Below are positions 12,620 through 22,008 of a stretch of 64,000 nt of DNA, one piece after another; within the stretch, counting starts at the first letter, position 1; each line of letters starts with the position of its first letter. The notes beneath the pieces are model-generated. The model did no database searches. It was not told the DNA's origin and saw nothing but the letters and a program-made list of their open reading frames with translations. The stretch covers positions 186,001 to 250,000 of the forward strand of contig JACONQ010000006.1 in assembly GCA_014281115.1 (NCBI GenBank), written 5' to 3'. Source of the stretch: Laburnicola sp. R22_1. Lineage: Eukaryota; Ascomycota; Dothideomycetes; Pleosporales; Didymosphaeriaceae. The position numbers and the translations under genes are program-made.

Positions 12620-12790
12620 AGGTATTCTAATCTAACCTATATCTAGGAGTCTATGTAACCTAACCTAATCTATACCTAAAGTCTATGCGACCTAATCTAA
12701 CCTATACCTAGGGTCTATGCGACCCTAACCTAACCTATACCTAGGGTTTATGCGACCCCAACCTAACTCTATACCTAAGCTAGGTACCCC
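12620..12790. repeat. Minisatellite, 32-33 bp units, telomere-like core
   Basis: GT(C/T)TATG(C/T) recurs at about 12,649, 12,681, 12,713 and 12,746, spacing 32-33 bp, each followed by (G)ACC(C)TAACCTAACC and CTATACCTAGG-type blocks. It ends near a short un-mutated patch (TACCCCGAATCC). Related sequence occurs at 7,190-7,330 and 29,000-29,160. Confidence 0.75.
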
Positions 12791-12819
12791 GAATCCATTT
12801 ACTAGCCTACCTCTACTTT

Positions 12820-13558
12820 ACTATGCTAGCAGCCCTTATAGCTTTATAAGCTACTTTACCCTAATTAAAAACTATATAGTTAGGTTAATATATTTTTTAA
12901 AACGCTTTTTATAGTACTAGAAAACCTTATATAATATAATTACGCTAGCGCGTAATAAATTAACTAGAAATTTTTTAGCTAACTATATTCTTATATAGTG
13001 TTAGAGCTAAAAATACGCTCTATTAGTAAAATACTAAATACTAAAATATAGTTTTTAACCTAGCACTAATTTACCCCTAACTACTTTTCTTAATATCTCT
13101 ACTAAATAGCATCTAAATTAAAACTTAAGCTACTACTAGACCTATAGGGGTCTATTACCCCTATTCTAGCCCTTTTTAGCCCTAAAATAGTGCTTATTAT
13201 ATTAAAAATCCGCTAAAGTATCCTATTTTTATATACTTTTATTTTTATTTTTAGGCCTTAAAAGAGGAGTTATATAATAGTACTTACTAGTCTCCTTACT
13301 AAGCACACCTTATTACCTTTTTTTTACATCCTATTTCCCCTATTTACGTCTTTTGCCTTTCTAAAGACGCCTTTCCTAGTTAGTATTAGCGTAGTAGTTA
13401 GTATAGGCCTATGCCCTACGCTGCCCTCTATATAAAAAAGACCCCCTATATTTCTTTCTTATCTACTATTATAGAATAGTATTAATTTAACTAGCTCTTT
13501 TAACTATTCTAGCTATTTCTAATAGGTTAGCCCTATAAGACCGTGTACTACCCTTATA
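12820..13558 (-). repeat. Dispersed repeat R1, copy 3
   Basis: The reverse complement is colinear with 792-1,560, including the GTACACGG-type start (at the 13,558 side) and the TTAATTAGGGTA...GGGCTGCTAG end. It is heavily transition-mutated relative to the other copies. Confidence 0.65.
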
Positions 13559-13569
13559 TTATTTATTCT

Positions 13570-14070
13570 TCCTTTACTATTCTAAGTTCTTAACTACTAT
13601 TTATATTATTATAAAAACACAAGGTAATATATTAATAGGTATATACTATTTGTTATAAGTAGGATAAAGTTATTATATACTAGATATACTATTACTCTAT
13701 TACTATAATAAGATTATCCTTAATAAAACTTTTATCGCTATCTCTATCTCTCTACGCCCTACTATGTACTTAAGTATTAACCCTAAATTATCTAACACTA
13801 ATATACTTGCTAATACTAAAAGTATACGCTAAAGATTTGTAACACTACTATTAAGGTAACTATATTAGAGTTCTATTCTATTTATTAAATACTTATCTAG
13901 CGTAAGTAGTAAGTATATTTAACTATCTATAAAGTAGTCCTAGTATAGTAGTTAAGTTAGTAGCTTATCTAGTTTGTAAAGGACTATAAGGTTAAATTCC
14001 TACTCTAGTAGATACAATTGCTTCTTATTAGTAACTAAATTTAAAAGGAGAGATAAAAAGTAGAAAATAA
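13570..14070 (+). repeat. Dispersed repeat R2, 5'-truncated copy
   Basis: It matches the distal part of the R2 copies at 15,736 and 29,165: the block AATATATTAATAGGTATATAC, then CTAGATA(T/C)ACTATTACT, then AAGTATTAA.CCTAAATTATCTAACACTAA. The last part reads like the start of a Gag-type frame full of RIP stops. Confidence 0.55.
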
Positions 14071-14089
14071 AGTATTTATTAACAAGCTC

Positions 14090-14215
14090 TTTTTGTAATT
14101 ACTATCTTTTTTACGCTCTTTTTAATTACTAAGCATAGGGCGCTACTATTTTTATTATATTATTTAAGATAAAAGCCTTTATTATGCTACTCCTAGGTAG
14201 TTAATATAACGTCAT
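14090..14215 (-). repeat. R2 fragment, inverted
   Basis: Short inverted piece of the R2 left end (TTAATTACTAAGCA..GGGCGCT, TTTAAGATAAAAGCC, CTAGGTAGTTAATATAACG). It directly follows the truncated forward copy and so forms a small tail-to-head inverted pair. Confidence 0.55.
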
Positions 14216-14379
14216 ATTAATAAGCTCTAGTATAATAAGAGTGTTATATAGATTAGAAGCTTATAAGGTATAGGCAAGGTGCAAGTAAGTATAAGTTTAA
14301 ACTATTATCACATTAGTAGATGTTTAAGGTTAGTTTTTAATTAGAATTAGGTGCTATACATAGTACATATAATCTTTTA

Positions 14380-15240
14380 TCTTAATCTACTTTAACCTTA
14401 AACTAAAATAAAAGATTAAAAAAGATGTTCAGCAAGCCGACTATAAATCTTATATAGTAAGAGATTTTATTAACTTTTATAACGCTAAGAAGATTCTACT
14501 AGTAATATTTCTATCTTATAGTACCCATACGCTTTAGCTACTAAATAGAGGTATTTTTAGGCCTTTTATAAGCGTATATAGTAATAGCCTTATAAGCTTT
14601 ATAGCTGTCTACTAAGGCCTTTTTAGTATTATGAAAAGGGACTTTTTTAAAATATTTTAGGCTATCTAAAAGCGCTTGCTAATATTAGTAATAGTCCTTA
14701 AGGCCTTTAAGGTTACTAGAATTATACCTTTAAATCTTAATAAAATTCTTAAGCGATTTAAGACCTAAGAGCCTAAGCGTTCTAGCTTAAGTAAGAGCAG
14801 CTTATTAGTTTTTAGCGCTAGTAACTAGTGTAAAATTAAGCGCTTATTATATTAAGTTATTAAAAATATTTATAAGTTTTAGGCTACTAAACTTTTATAT
14901 ACGCTCTACTTAATTTTAGTAAAAAATTAGATTTTTTAAGTATAAAAATACTTAGCTTAAAGAGGCCCTTATTAATAAGTGTAAGTACTACTAGTAGGGC
15001 AAGGCCCTAGCGCTTAAATCGCTAAAGAATTATAATAAAAAGATAATTTTTTAGTTACTAGCTAAAGTCTAAATAGCTTATAACTAGTAGATATAAAAGA
15101 ACATAAAATCTAGAAGTCTTTTTAAAGTTAACTTTAATATAGAAATAGAGCGTTAGTATACCTATAGTGTGTGTAAGCTCCTACTTAGTATATATCTTAT
15201 AAGTAGTGTAAACCTACTAATATAGCTATTACTTCTAGTA
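14380..15240 (+). pseudogene. Pogo-like transposase relic (C-terminal half)
   Basis: On the plus strand around 14,420-14,900 the translation, with RIP-type stops, contains a block of the form SYSTHTLQLLNRGIFRPF and later RDFFKIF-AI-KRLL and IIPLNLNKIL. This parallels the DDE_1/pogo pattern LPPHSTHLLQPLDVGxFxPL followed by a conserved alpha-helical part and a TGLxPxNP motif. The position of the last catalytic Asp is again Asn, as in the better preserved element at 27,067. No terminal repeats were located. Confidence 0.5.
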
Positions 15241-15399
15241 ATATCTTTAGAGATAATAATAAAGAAGGGAGATAATAATTATAGTGTTATAGCGCTAGTG
15301 CTATCTTATACCTTCCCCCTACTCTAAACTATAGTATAGTAATGTGGCCTTACCTATAGTTTTATATATAGATTTTTTTAGTTAGAGTGAGCGCGCTAA

Positions 15400-15555
15400 G
15401 CTTATTAAGCCCGCTTAGCTTACTTATAACGTGCTAACTCCTTTTTATTAACACTTTAAAACGCTTTTCTATACATATAATAGTAGAAGGAATATCTACT
15501 ATTATTATAATATTTTTATTTGAAACCCCTTAGTTGCAAAAAAACCATAAGAGAA
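15400..15555. repeat. Repeat copy preserving the empty insertion site of the pogo-like element
   Basis: This stretch is a second copy of the sequence that flanks the element at 27,067-28,943. The block GGAATATCTACTATTATTATAAT here is uninterrupted, whereas at 27,053-28,955 the same block is split by the element with TA on both sides (TA at 15,503-15,504). It serves as a related empty site and shows that one TA was duplicated on insertion. Confidence 0.8.
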
Positions 15556-15735
15556 CGCAGAAAAAGAAAGATATAGCTTTAAAAGAAGATTTAGGCCTAG
15601 CTTAAAAAGTAAAGTAAGCTTAAAAAATAAGCCCTTTTATAATAGCAACGTCTTAAAAAGGCTAAAGTTAAAGTAGAGCACGCGTATAAGCGTAAGCTAA
15701 AGGCTACTAAAGCTTAAAAAAAGTAAAAGGCCTCT

Positions 15736-16560
15736 ATATGTGTGTGGCATTATATTAACTACCTAGGGGTAGCATAATAAAGGCTTGTATCTTAAATAAT
15801 ATAATAAAAAAAGCAGAGCCCCCTGCTTAGTAATTAAAAAAAGCGTAAAAAAGATAGTAATTATAAAAAAAGCGCGTTTAAACTACTAAGCAAGCTTAGT
15901 AGTCTTAGCGTGCACAGCTCTTATATATAAAGTTAATTTATAAAAAGGCTATAGTTAGAACTTTAGAAGAGGGATAAAACTTTAGCGCAGCAACGCTATA
16001 AGCTATTCTTTCTTTACTATCCTAATTATTACAAACCTACTATTTAGATTATTGCAAATAATATAAGCTAATATATTAATAGGTATATACGATTTTTTAT
16101 AAGTAGTATAAGGATAATATATACTAGATACACTATTACTTTATTACTTTATTAAGGTTGTCCTTAATAAAACTCCTACTATTACTCTATATCCTGCTAT
16201 TTACTTAAGTATTAATTTTAAATTATCTAACACTAATATACTTACTAATACTAAAAAGTACACACTAAAGATTTATAATACTACCCTTAAGATAACTATA
16301 TTAAAGTTCTATTCTATCTATTAGATGCTTATCTAGCGTAAGAAATAGGTATACTTAACTATTCTATAAGGTAGTCCTAGTGTACTAGTTAGGTTAGTAG
16401 TTTATCTAGTTTGTAAAGGACTATAAGATTAAATTTCTACTCTAGTAGGCATAATTACTTCTTGTTAGTAATAGAATCCTCTAGTAGGGGACGTAAATGG
16501 AGAATAATAAGGTTTTTGTTAATAAGCTCTAGTGTGGCGAAAAAGACCTATATAATTAAA
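15736..16560 (+). repeat. Dispersed repeat R2, copy with LTR-like start
   Basis: Starts TGTGTGGCATTATATTAAC and runs through TTAAATAATATAATAAAAAAAGCAGAGCC-like, TTTAAACTACTAAGC and TAATATATTAATAGG blocks, then a Gag-like relic. The same order is seen at 29,165-29,975 and, inverted, at 46,296-46,743. The roughly 450-bp leading part has the look of an LTR of a copia-like element, but a full element with two LTRs and a target duplication was not found. Confidence 0.6.
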
Positions 16561-17048
16561 AAATAACTTTGCAATAAGCTTAAAGCTTTCTAAAAAAGTA
16601 ATTAGTGTAGCCTTAAGCCTTTAGTAGAAACTCTAAAAGATATTAACCTTATATAGCCTAAACTTTAGCCTATTAAAGTTAATAATTTTAAAATACCTAG
16701 AATTGCACCTATAACACGCACACGTTAAATATGCCTTCTTAAGCGCTTTAGATAGCTAATAAAAGGCTTATATTTACTAAATAAGCTCTTCTAATTATTA
16801 CTATAGAAAACCTAATAATATTATAATATATAGAGGCTATATAGCTTTAAGTTGTGGATAGGCGATTATCGCTGAAAACGTGCATTTCGCGATAACGTGC
16901 ATTTGCTGATTAAGCACCTTAATGGTCCTCTTGACGACTTCACATGTGCAGCATCTTGTCCCACACGAGCTCGCAACCACATGCACTTTTGGTAAAGTAA
17001 GCGAACTCGCCGACTACTCCTGTTTCCACCTGCTGCACCTTTACGAAA

Positions 17049-18695
17049 ATGCAAACCAGAAAGCGCGCGAGCCACCAGCGGTCGAAGAATGGATGTTTCA
17101 CGTGCAGGCAGAGGAGGATAAAATGCGATGAGGCGCATCCGCAGTGTATGCGCTGCGTCAAGGCTCGTCTCCAATGCGACTACACGAGTGCATCGAAGGT
17201 CACGAGTGCGCCACTAGTAAAGAGGACTGGAAAGAAAATTGAACGAATCCTTCTCCCAAAGGCTGAAGATGTTATCAGTTTGACGATTTGCAGACCTAGC
17301 GCTATGCTCCCGGGTGAGACGGACGTAGAAAACCAATACCTACGCTACTTTCACGAAGAAACGACATCTGGGTTTCAAAGCGCGTGGGATTGGACGCTAT
17401 GGAATCGCCTTATGCTGCAAGGATGCCACCATGAAGCTTTCATTCGAGATGCTGTTGTCGCAATTGGGGCCCTCCACAAATCTCTTTGCACATCGTCGAT
17501 AGGTCAAGGCACCAGCGCCAAAAGCTCGGAAGAACTAGCAACGCTACAACGCGAATTCGCATTTCGTACGTATGGCAGGGCTCTGAGAAAGATACAGCAC
17601 GTAGTCGATACTACTGCCAGCCCGCGAGATGCACTGATCGCCTGCTTGCTCATCGTGTGTTTCGAGAGTCACAGTGGTAATCGCTACGGAGCCGTTTGGC
17701 ATGCCCAAGCCGGTCTACGCATCTACCACCAATGGACCGATCGGCCCTCAAGGGTAGAAGATGAAATCGCAGACGCTTTTCGCAATCTCGATATTCAGAT
17801 CACTACAATCAATGACAGGCGTACCGTGGAGACGCATGAAAAATTACTTCATGAGGACTCATCTATTGCAGAGTCAATGCCGCTTGTCTTCGCGAATCTG
17901 GACGAAGCAAAGCGGTACTGGCATGTCATCATGCGCAGATGCTGTCATTTCATCCCTACCACGTGGAGCCACACCGACCCCTTTGCTCTGGTCAACGAAT
18001 TCCAGGTAAAGGTCCCTGGCAGTACGATTACCACAGTCGGAGAAAACATCCACACGGCCAGCTCCAAAGTGGATGAAACAGTCAAACTTGAACAAAGCAA
18101 ATATTATGCAGAAATGGGCCGGTGGCTCACGGCATTCGAACCCCTCTTCCTACGCATACGGAGCAATGCAAAAAGCACATTACGCGAATACGTCACGGCA
18201 ACGATGCTCCAAATCCAAGCTCTTAATGCCAAAATCACACTCGCAGGCATCGTCTACTTGCAAGAAACGCTCTACGACATGCACCTCCCTGACTTCAGAG
18301 ATATAATTCGACTCGCACACGATGTCGTCAAAATACGCAAATCCAACGCCAAAGCTAATTACTTTTCGGGGCTCTTCGTGCTCGACCTCGGCCTGGTCGT
18401 CCCTCTCTTCACGCTCCTGATCAAATGTAGGGATCGCGTGCTGCGCTGGCAGGGCATTGAGATCCTGAAACAGTGGCATATGGAGTGCTGGTGGGATCCG
18501 CTGTTAGTCATTCCGATAGGGAAGTTTATTATGGGAGTGGAAGAGGAGGGCATGGTGGATGGGGAGATTCCGGAGGAGAGCAGAGCGGTGATGACGGCGA
18601 AGTGTCATCGGCTGCCTGAGAAAAGGTTGTTGTTGCAATGTGTACAGAGGACTGCGGCAGGCTTAAAGTGGACGGAGCGGTTTGTCGAGTGGTAA
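17049..18695 (+). CDS. Zn2Cys6 fungal-type transcription factor
   Basis: Uninterrupted 548-codon frame encoding a nuclear DNA-binding regulator. The Zn(II)2Cys6 cluster is at residues 16-43 with spacing C-x2-C-x6-C-x6-C-x2-C-x6-C (C16, C19, C26, C33, C36, C43) and the usual basic linker (RQRRIKCDE). A basic stretch (KRTGKKIER) follows, then a long alpha-helical middle and C-terminal part with the pattern of fungal-specific regulatory domains (for example RDAVVAIGALHKSL and the FHEETTSGFQSAWDW segment). Length is typical for the family. The ATG at 17,049 places the zinc cluster 15 residues from the N terminus, as usual. The gene lies only about 200 bp inside the AT-rich boundary, yet has normal codon use and no premature stop. 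Target genes are unknown; the UstYa-like gene about 6 kb downstream may or may not be one. No intron is needed. Confidence 0.93.
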   Translation: MQTRKRASHQRSKNGCFTCRQRRIKCDEAHPQCMRCVKARLQCDYTSASKVTSAPLVKRTGKKIERILLPKAEDVISLTICRPSAMLPGETDVENQYLRYFHEETTSGFQSAWDWTLWNRLMLQGCHHEAFIRDAVVAIGALHKSLCTSSIGQGTSAKSSEELATLQREFAFRTYGRALRKIQHVVDTTASPRDALIACLLIVCFESHSGNRYGAVWHAQAGLRIYHQWTDRPSRVEDEIADAFRNLDIQITTINDRRTVETHEKLLHEDSSIAESMPLVFANLDEAKRYWHVIMRRCCHFIPTTWSHTDPFALVNEFQVKVPGSTITTVGENIHTASSKVDETVKLEQSKYYAEMGRWLTAFEPLFLRIRSNAKSTLREYVTATMLQIQALNAKITLAGIVYLQETLYDMHLPDFRDIIRLAHDVVKIRKSNAKANYFSGLFVLDLGLVVPLFTLLIKCRDRVLRWQGIEILKQWHMECWWDPLLVIPIGKFIMGVEEEGMVDGEIPEESRAVMTAKCHRLPEKRLLLQCVQRTAAGLKWTERFVEW

Positions 18696-19128
18696 TCCTC
18701 AGTTGCGAAGTAAGGGAACTAAGAAGTCGACCAACAAATAGAGCTCATCTATAGATGGGCCCAAAGGGACCGTAGGGGATAAGAATAAATTTATAGCAAT
18801 GCGTTCAAGATTTGAGAAACTATCAGGTACCTAACGTGATGCCTATACATAGTATATACAGCCCGTGTGCCCCTGAGCTAACATAATACTGTAGGGCGGA
18901 TTGTAGCATTATAGCGTCCGTACATGTGAAAATCAGTACGAATCGTTGGCATTTGCAATAGAATGATGATATGAGAACATTTCAAGGTCACATCTACATC
19001 TATATTTAGTACCAAAACGTGCAGACTTAATGATACAGTGTAGCATGGTGGATATTATGCTATTATATGATGCCAAAAACGTTGCGTATTAGCTCAAGCT
19101 GCTTGCTAGATCTCCACGCTTCGTCAGC
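18696..19128. other. Intergenic region between convergent genes
   Basis: Ordinary-composition spacer containing the 3' ends of the plus-strand transcription factor and the minus-strand DUF6594 pseudogene. It is somewhat AT-rich around 18,780-19,030. No gene or RNA was recognised. Confidence 0.5.
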
Positions 19129-20269
19129 TCAACACTGGTATGTCGTGTTGAACACCGCATTAGCTGGCGGCTGGACTTCCTGCACATCCTGCCATGCTTG
19201 CCCAACGAAAACGACCTGGACCGCCGCAAACCTGGCCTCACATATCAGCACACATGTGACATAGCATGATGGTGCGACAAGAGAGTGACTTACGCTGCAG
19301 TCACTGCGAACACATCAGCTCTCCTCGCATCCGTGAACACCGACAAGCATATTGATATGAGAACGTTAAATGCCGCAATAGTGCCTAGGCGTTCTTTGAG
19401 AGTATCGAGCGATGCTAGAACCCAGATCGAGACCACTAGTGACCCAAAAGGTCAACATAAAGATGCTTTCATCTTGGACTGTGATTGCGCCCAGTCGGAC
19501 ATCTCGTTTCTTCCAGCGATACCCCCCGCATGCTTTTATGAATCTGATAGCTCTTGCGCCCAGCCATTCAGAGAATTTGTCAATATCTTTCCTTGGTAGA
19601 AGATAAACAAGTTCATAACTGTAGGTCTCTAGGTGCTTAACGTTTCCCCAAATATTACTATCAGGTCCTACCATTATAGCTAGCCCTATGGAGTTGCTCC
19701 ATAAAAAGTGTTAGATATCAGTCAAGTCGAATCGACCAGGCTGCTTTATCTGAAGGATGGTAGCTTGTTGTATCAGAGCGTGGTCTGCAGAGGTGTCAGA
19801 GTCTTCATTAACACCTAAGGTTTTGAGCGAGGTTTGGTATACTATAGTCTTTCAGAAGCTCCCTCATTTTCAGTACCATGTCTCTTTGCTTAGTATCACC
19901 ATCTCTTAGATGTCCATCGACTTCTTCATCTGAAGTGCTAAGCCATGCGGAATCGCTTGCATAACGCTTCTTCTCTCCCTGGGTGCTTTTATTGTCCGCT
20001 GCTTCTATCTCATTGAGGCCATCCTCTAGATGTATCAGGCCGTTCTGGAGATAAAGCAAGTTCCGCGCATTAAGTGCTCCAAAGCGACGAAACATAGCAA
20101 TTGTCGGTATAACTGCCATTCGTCCAGCGAGCTTCGGATATCCCATAGTTAGATCTGCGAATGGGTCTGGGTAAGGTACGGACGGAGGTGCTGTTTCTGG
20201 AGAAGAGGCAGCCACTGGAGGCGAGGTTGTCACCGGTGGCGCTTGAGCTCCACTGGTTGTATCTGCCAT
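19129..20269 (-). pseudogene. DUF6594 membrane-protein pseudogene
   Basis: The start codon is at 20,269 (MADTTSG...), in frame 20 codons inside a longer open frame. The N-terminal hallmark GYPKLAGRMAVIPTIAMFRRF and the GALNARNLLYLQ block identify the fungal DUF6594 family (unknown function, C-terminal transmembrane helices). A 58-nt intron is inferred at 19,785-19,842 (GTATAC...CTGAC...CTGCAG), joining LLKDY to NHALIQQA. A second, 62-nt intron is inferred at 19,232-19,293 (GTAAGT...CCAG), after which the last exon ends at 19,129. Between them one in-frame TAA at 19,711-19,713 interrupts DLTDI/HFLWSNS where the family has a codon such as CAA. A frame change near 19,425-19,440 in the first transmembrane segment (around LTFWVTS) looks like a small deletion. 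Beyond it the frame is again good (LGTIAAFNVLISICL, TDARRADVFAVTAA). The gene is recognisable end to end but disrupted twice; the stop is a RIP-type C-to-T change. Confidence 0.82.
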
Positions 20270-20329
20270 AGCTTTTTGTACATAAGGGATAAACTGCGAG
20301 GATAAACTAATCAGGGAGATGAAGAGCAT

Positions 20330-21300
20330 GAGCCGTGTGGAGGCATTTGACCGCCTTATATATCGGTCATGAGGTCACAGCCCTTCGTCCTTCGAATGAC
20401 AACACGCAGACTAAGCGCTGAACATCGGTTGTGTATTGTAGTGCACGGCGGGGTAACTTCTGTACTCCATTGAATCTGTCATATGTTACGCACCACCTTG
20501 TAGCACGGATGATTTGCTAGTGTAATTCTTAATGCTGTGAAAGTGCATATTTCGTGACCGGCGAGTGTGGTCCGCGACTGTCACACATGCATCTTCACAT
20601 CCTTTACATTTCTGGGTCAAGTAATGTTGTTACGTTACTTTTCCGCAAAACGTGCAGAAGCCAGACAGGCTCCTAGTTCGTGATTACAGTTTCTAGTTGG
20701 TATTCACTTCTACCTCATGAGTGCGCATCAAGTATAAGCGTACTCGATGCGCATCTTTACTTCTTATACTGCTACTAAGGCGTTTCTATTATTACTTATC
20801 AAAATTAGTATAAAAAAGGACGATAGTTGTTAACACTCACAGAGGGTGCGGGAAAAAGATAGCAATCCTTAGCATGTTAGTTACCCTTACAAAACATAAT
20901 ATAATAAAGAGAAATAGTTCTAAAAATATATAACAAATCGAATAGTCTTCTCTAGTAAAAAAGAAACAAGATAACTATATGGTATAAAGGAATACATCTC
21001 AAAAGTTAGTATTATCGCTGTTTTAGTGGGGCTACGGATTGCTGGTTTCAAATTTCTTTTCGCACTCACTGTGACTGTTAAGATAAGATGCTAGCCCTTT
21101 AATGTATATCATTGCTTATAGATGATGACTACCTAGTTAATATCTCTAGGGTTAGATTGCCAAGTAAAGCGACACAAATCAAGAGGCGTTTATATAAACA
21201 ATAAGCCATCCATTAAATATTCAGAGGTGAGTGTACTAGGTACATAAGGAGTGCTCCCACAGCCAGAAATCTCGACAATACTCTCCTGCATTAACCCGTA
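20330..21300. other. Intergenic region with a small AT-rich patch
   Basis: The promoter side of the DUF6594 pseudogene is followed by a mild AT-rich patch at about 20,760-21,200, which may be a short degenerate repeat relic. No gene recognised. Confidence 0.5.
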
Positions 21301-21369
21301 TCAGAATCGTTCCCTCATTAATAAACAAGATGCAATGCGCTGTTCATAATGAAAGGCCCAAGTCTTGTT

Positions 21370-22008
21370 TTACATCATGGCGAAGGCGAATCCGAGAGCA
21401 CCAAGACCCATGGCAGCACCAGCATGGGAGGCGCCGTTGTCGGTCTGCTGCGCAGGACCCTCGCTGGTGCTGGTCATGACGACAGAGCCAGAGGTGGTGG
21501 TGATAACAACAGACGAGGCGGAGGGCTGCTGAGACGGGGCGGTGGTTTGCTGGTTGGGGGGAGCAGATGACGCCGAAGATTGCTGGTTTGCATTGAATTG
21601 GCAGCGGGACATGATTTCGCGGATGTCTATGAGTGATCAGTGAAAGAGACTATAAGTCTATTGGGATTTGACATACCGTCCTCATCGTCGCTGGAATCCG
21701 TGTTGTCGTCGGAATCTCGCCTGGGGTTCTGCTGCATGCAGGTAAAGCACTCGGGCACTAGGGTGTTGGCGTTCTGCGCAGTGCAGACGCAGCGCCATTC
21801 GGCAGCGTCATCGTCTAGATGAATGTTAGAGTACGTTGATTGCAACAGGAATGCATGCCGCACCATTCGTTTTGTCGCAGGTCTCGACGATCTGATCAAC
21901 CTGCTGGCAGGCTGGTCTGCACTGCCAGGACACATCGTCCATGTCGAAGTCCTGGGCCGCACCGAGGGCGGCAAAAACAGAGAGGATGGCGAGCTTCTGG
22001 AAGAGCAT
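21370..22008 (-). CDS. Small Cys-rich GPI-anchored secreted protein
   Basis: Three-exon gene, complement(join(21370..21626, 21677..21814, 21864..22008)), 540 nt, 179 aa. Introns are 49 nt (21,815-21,863, GTGCGG...CTAAC...CTAG) and 50 nt (21,627-21,676, GTATGT...ATAG), and both restore the frame. The N terminus MLFQKLAILSVFAALGAAQ is a signal peptide. Eight cysteines follow with spacing C-x3-C-x9-C-x12-C-x-C-x11-C-x2-C and a last C after an acidic Asp-rich linker. A Ser/Thr/Gln-rich stalk and a hydrophobic C-terminal tail (MGLGALGFAFAMM after a small-residue site) fit GPI anchoring. The spacing partly resembles CFEM, and the whole resembles Cys-rich GPI cell-wall or appressorium proteins of ascomycetes. 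I expect a plasma-membrane or cell-wall location. Molecular function is unknown; a CFEM-type haem/iron role is only a possibility. Confidence 0.85.

Larger units (their letters stand above)
1..16850. other. RIP-degraded AT-rich block (left)
   Basis: This block is very AT-rich, dominated by TA, CTA and TAG, poor in CA/TG, and has stops every few codons in all frames. That is the expected result of repeat-induced point mutation in Pezizomycotina repeats. Pieces of it recur elsewhere in the window in more or less mutated form, which supports a repeat origin. It ends abruptly near 16,850, where ordinary composition begins shortly before the Zn2Cys6 gene. No intact coding region is visible; recognisable relics are listed separately. 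Confidence 0.9.

Noticed and set aside
19285..19599. 104-codon plus-strand frame
   Set aside because: Antisense to the DUF6594 pseudogene, whose coding strand shows clear family blocks.
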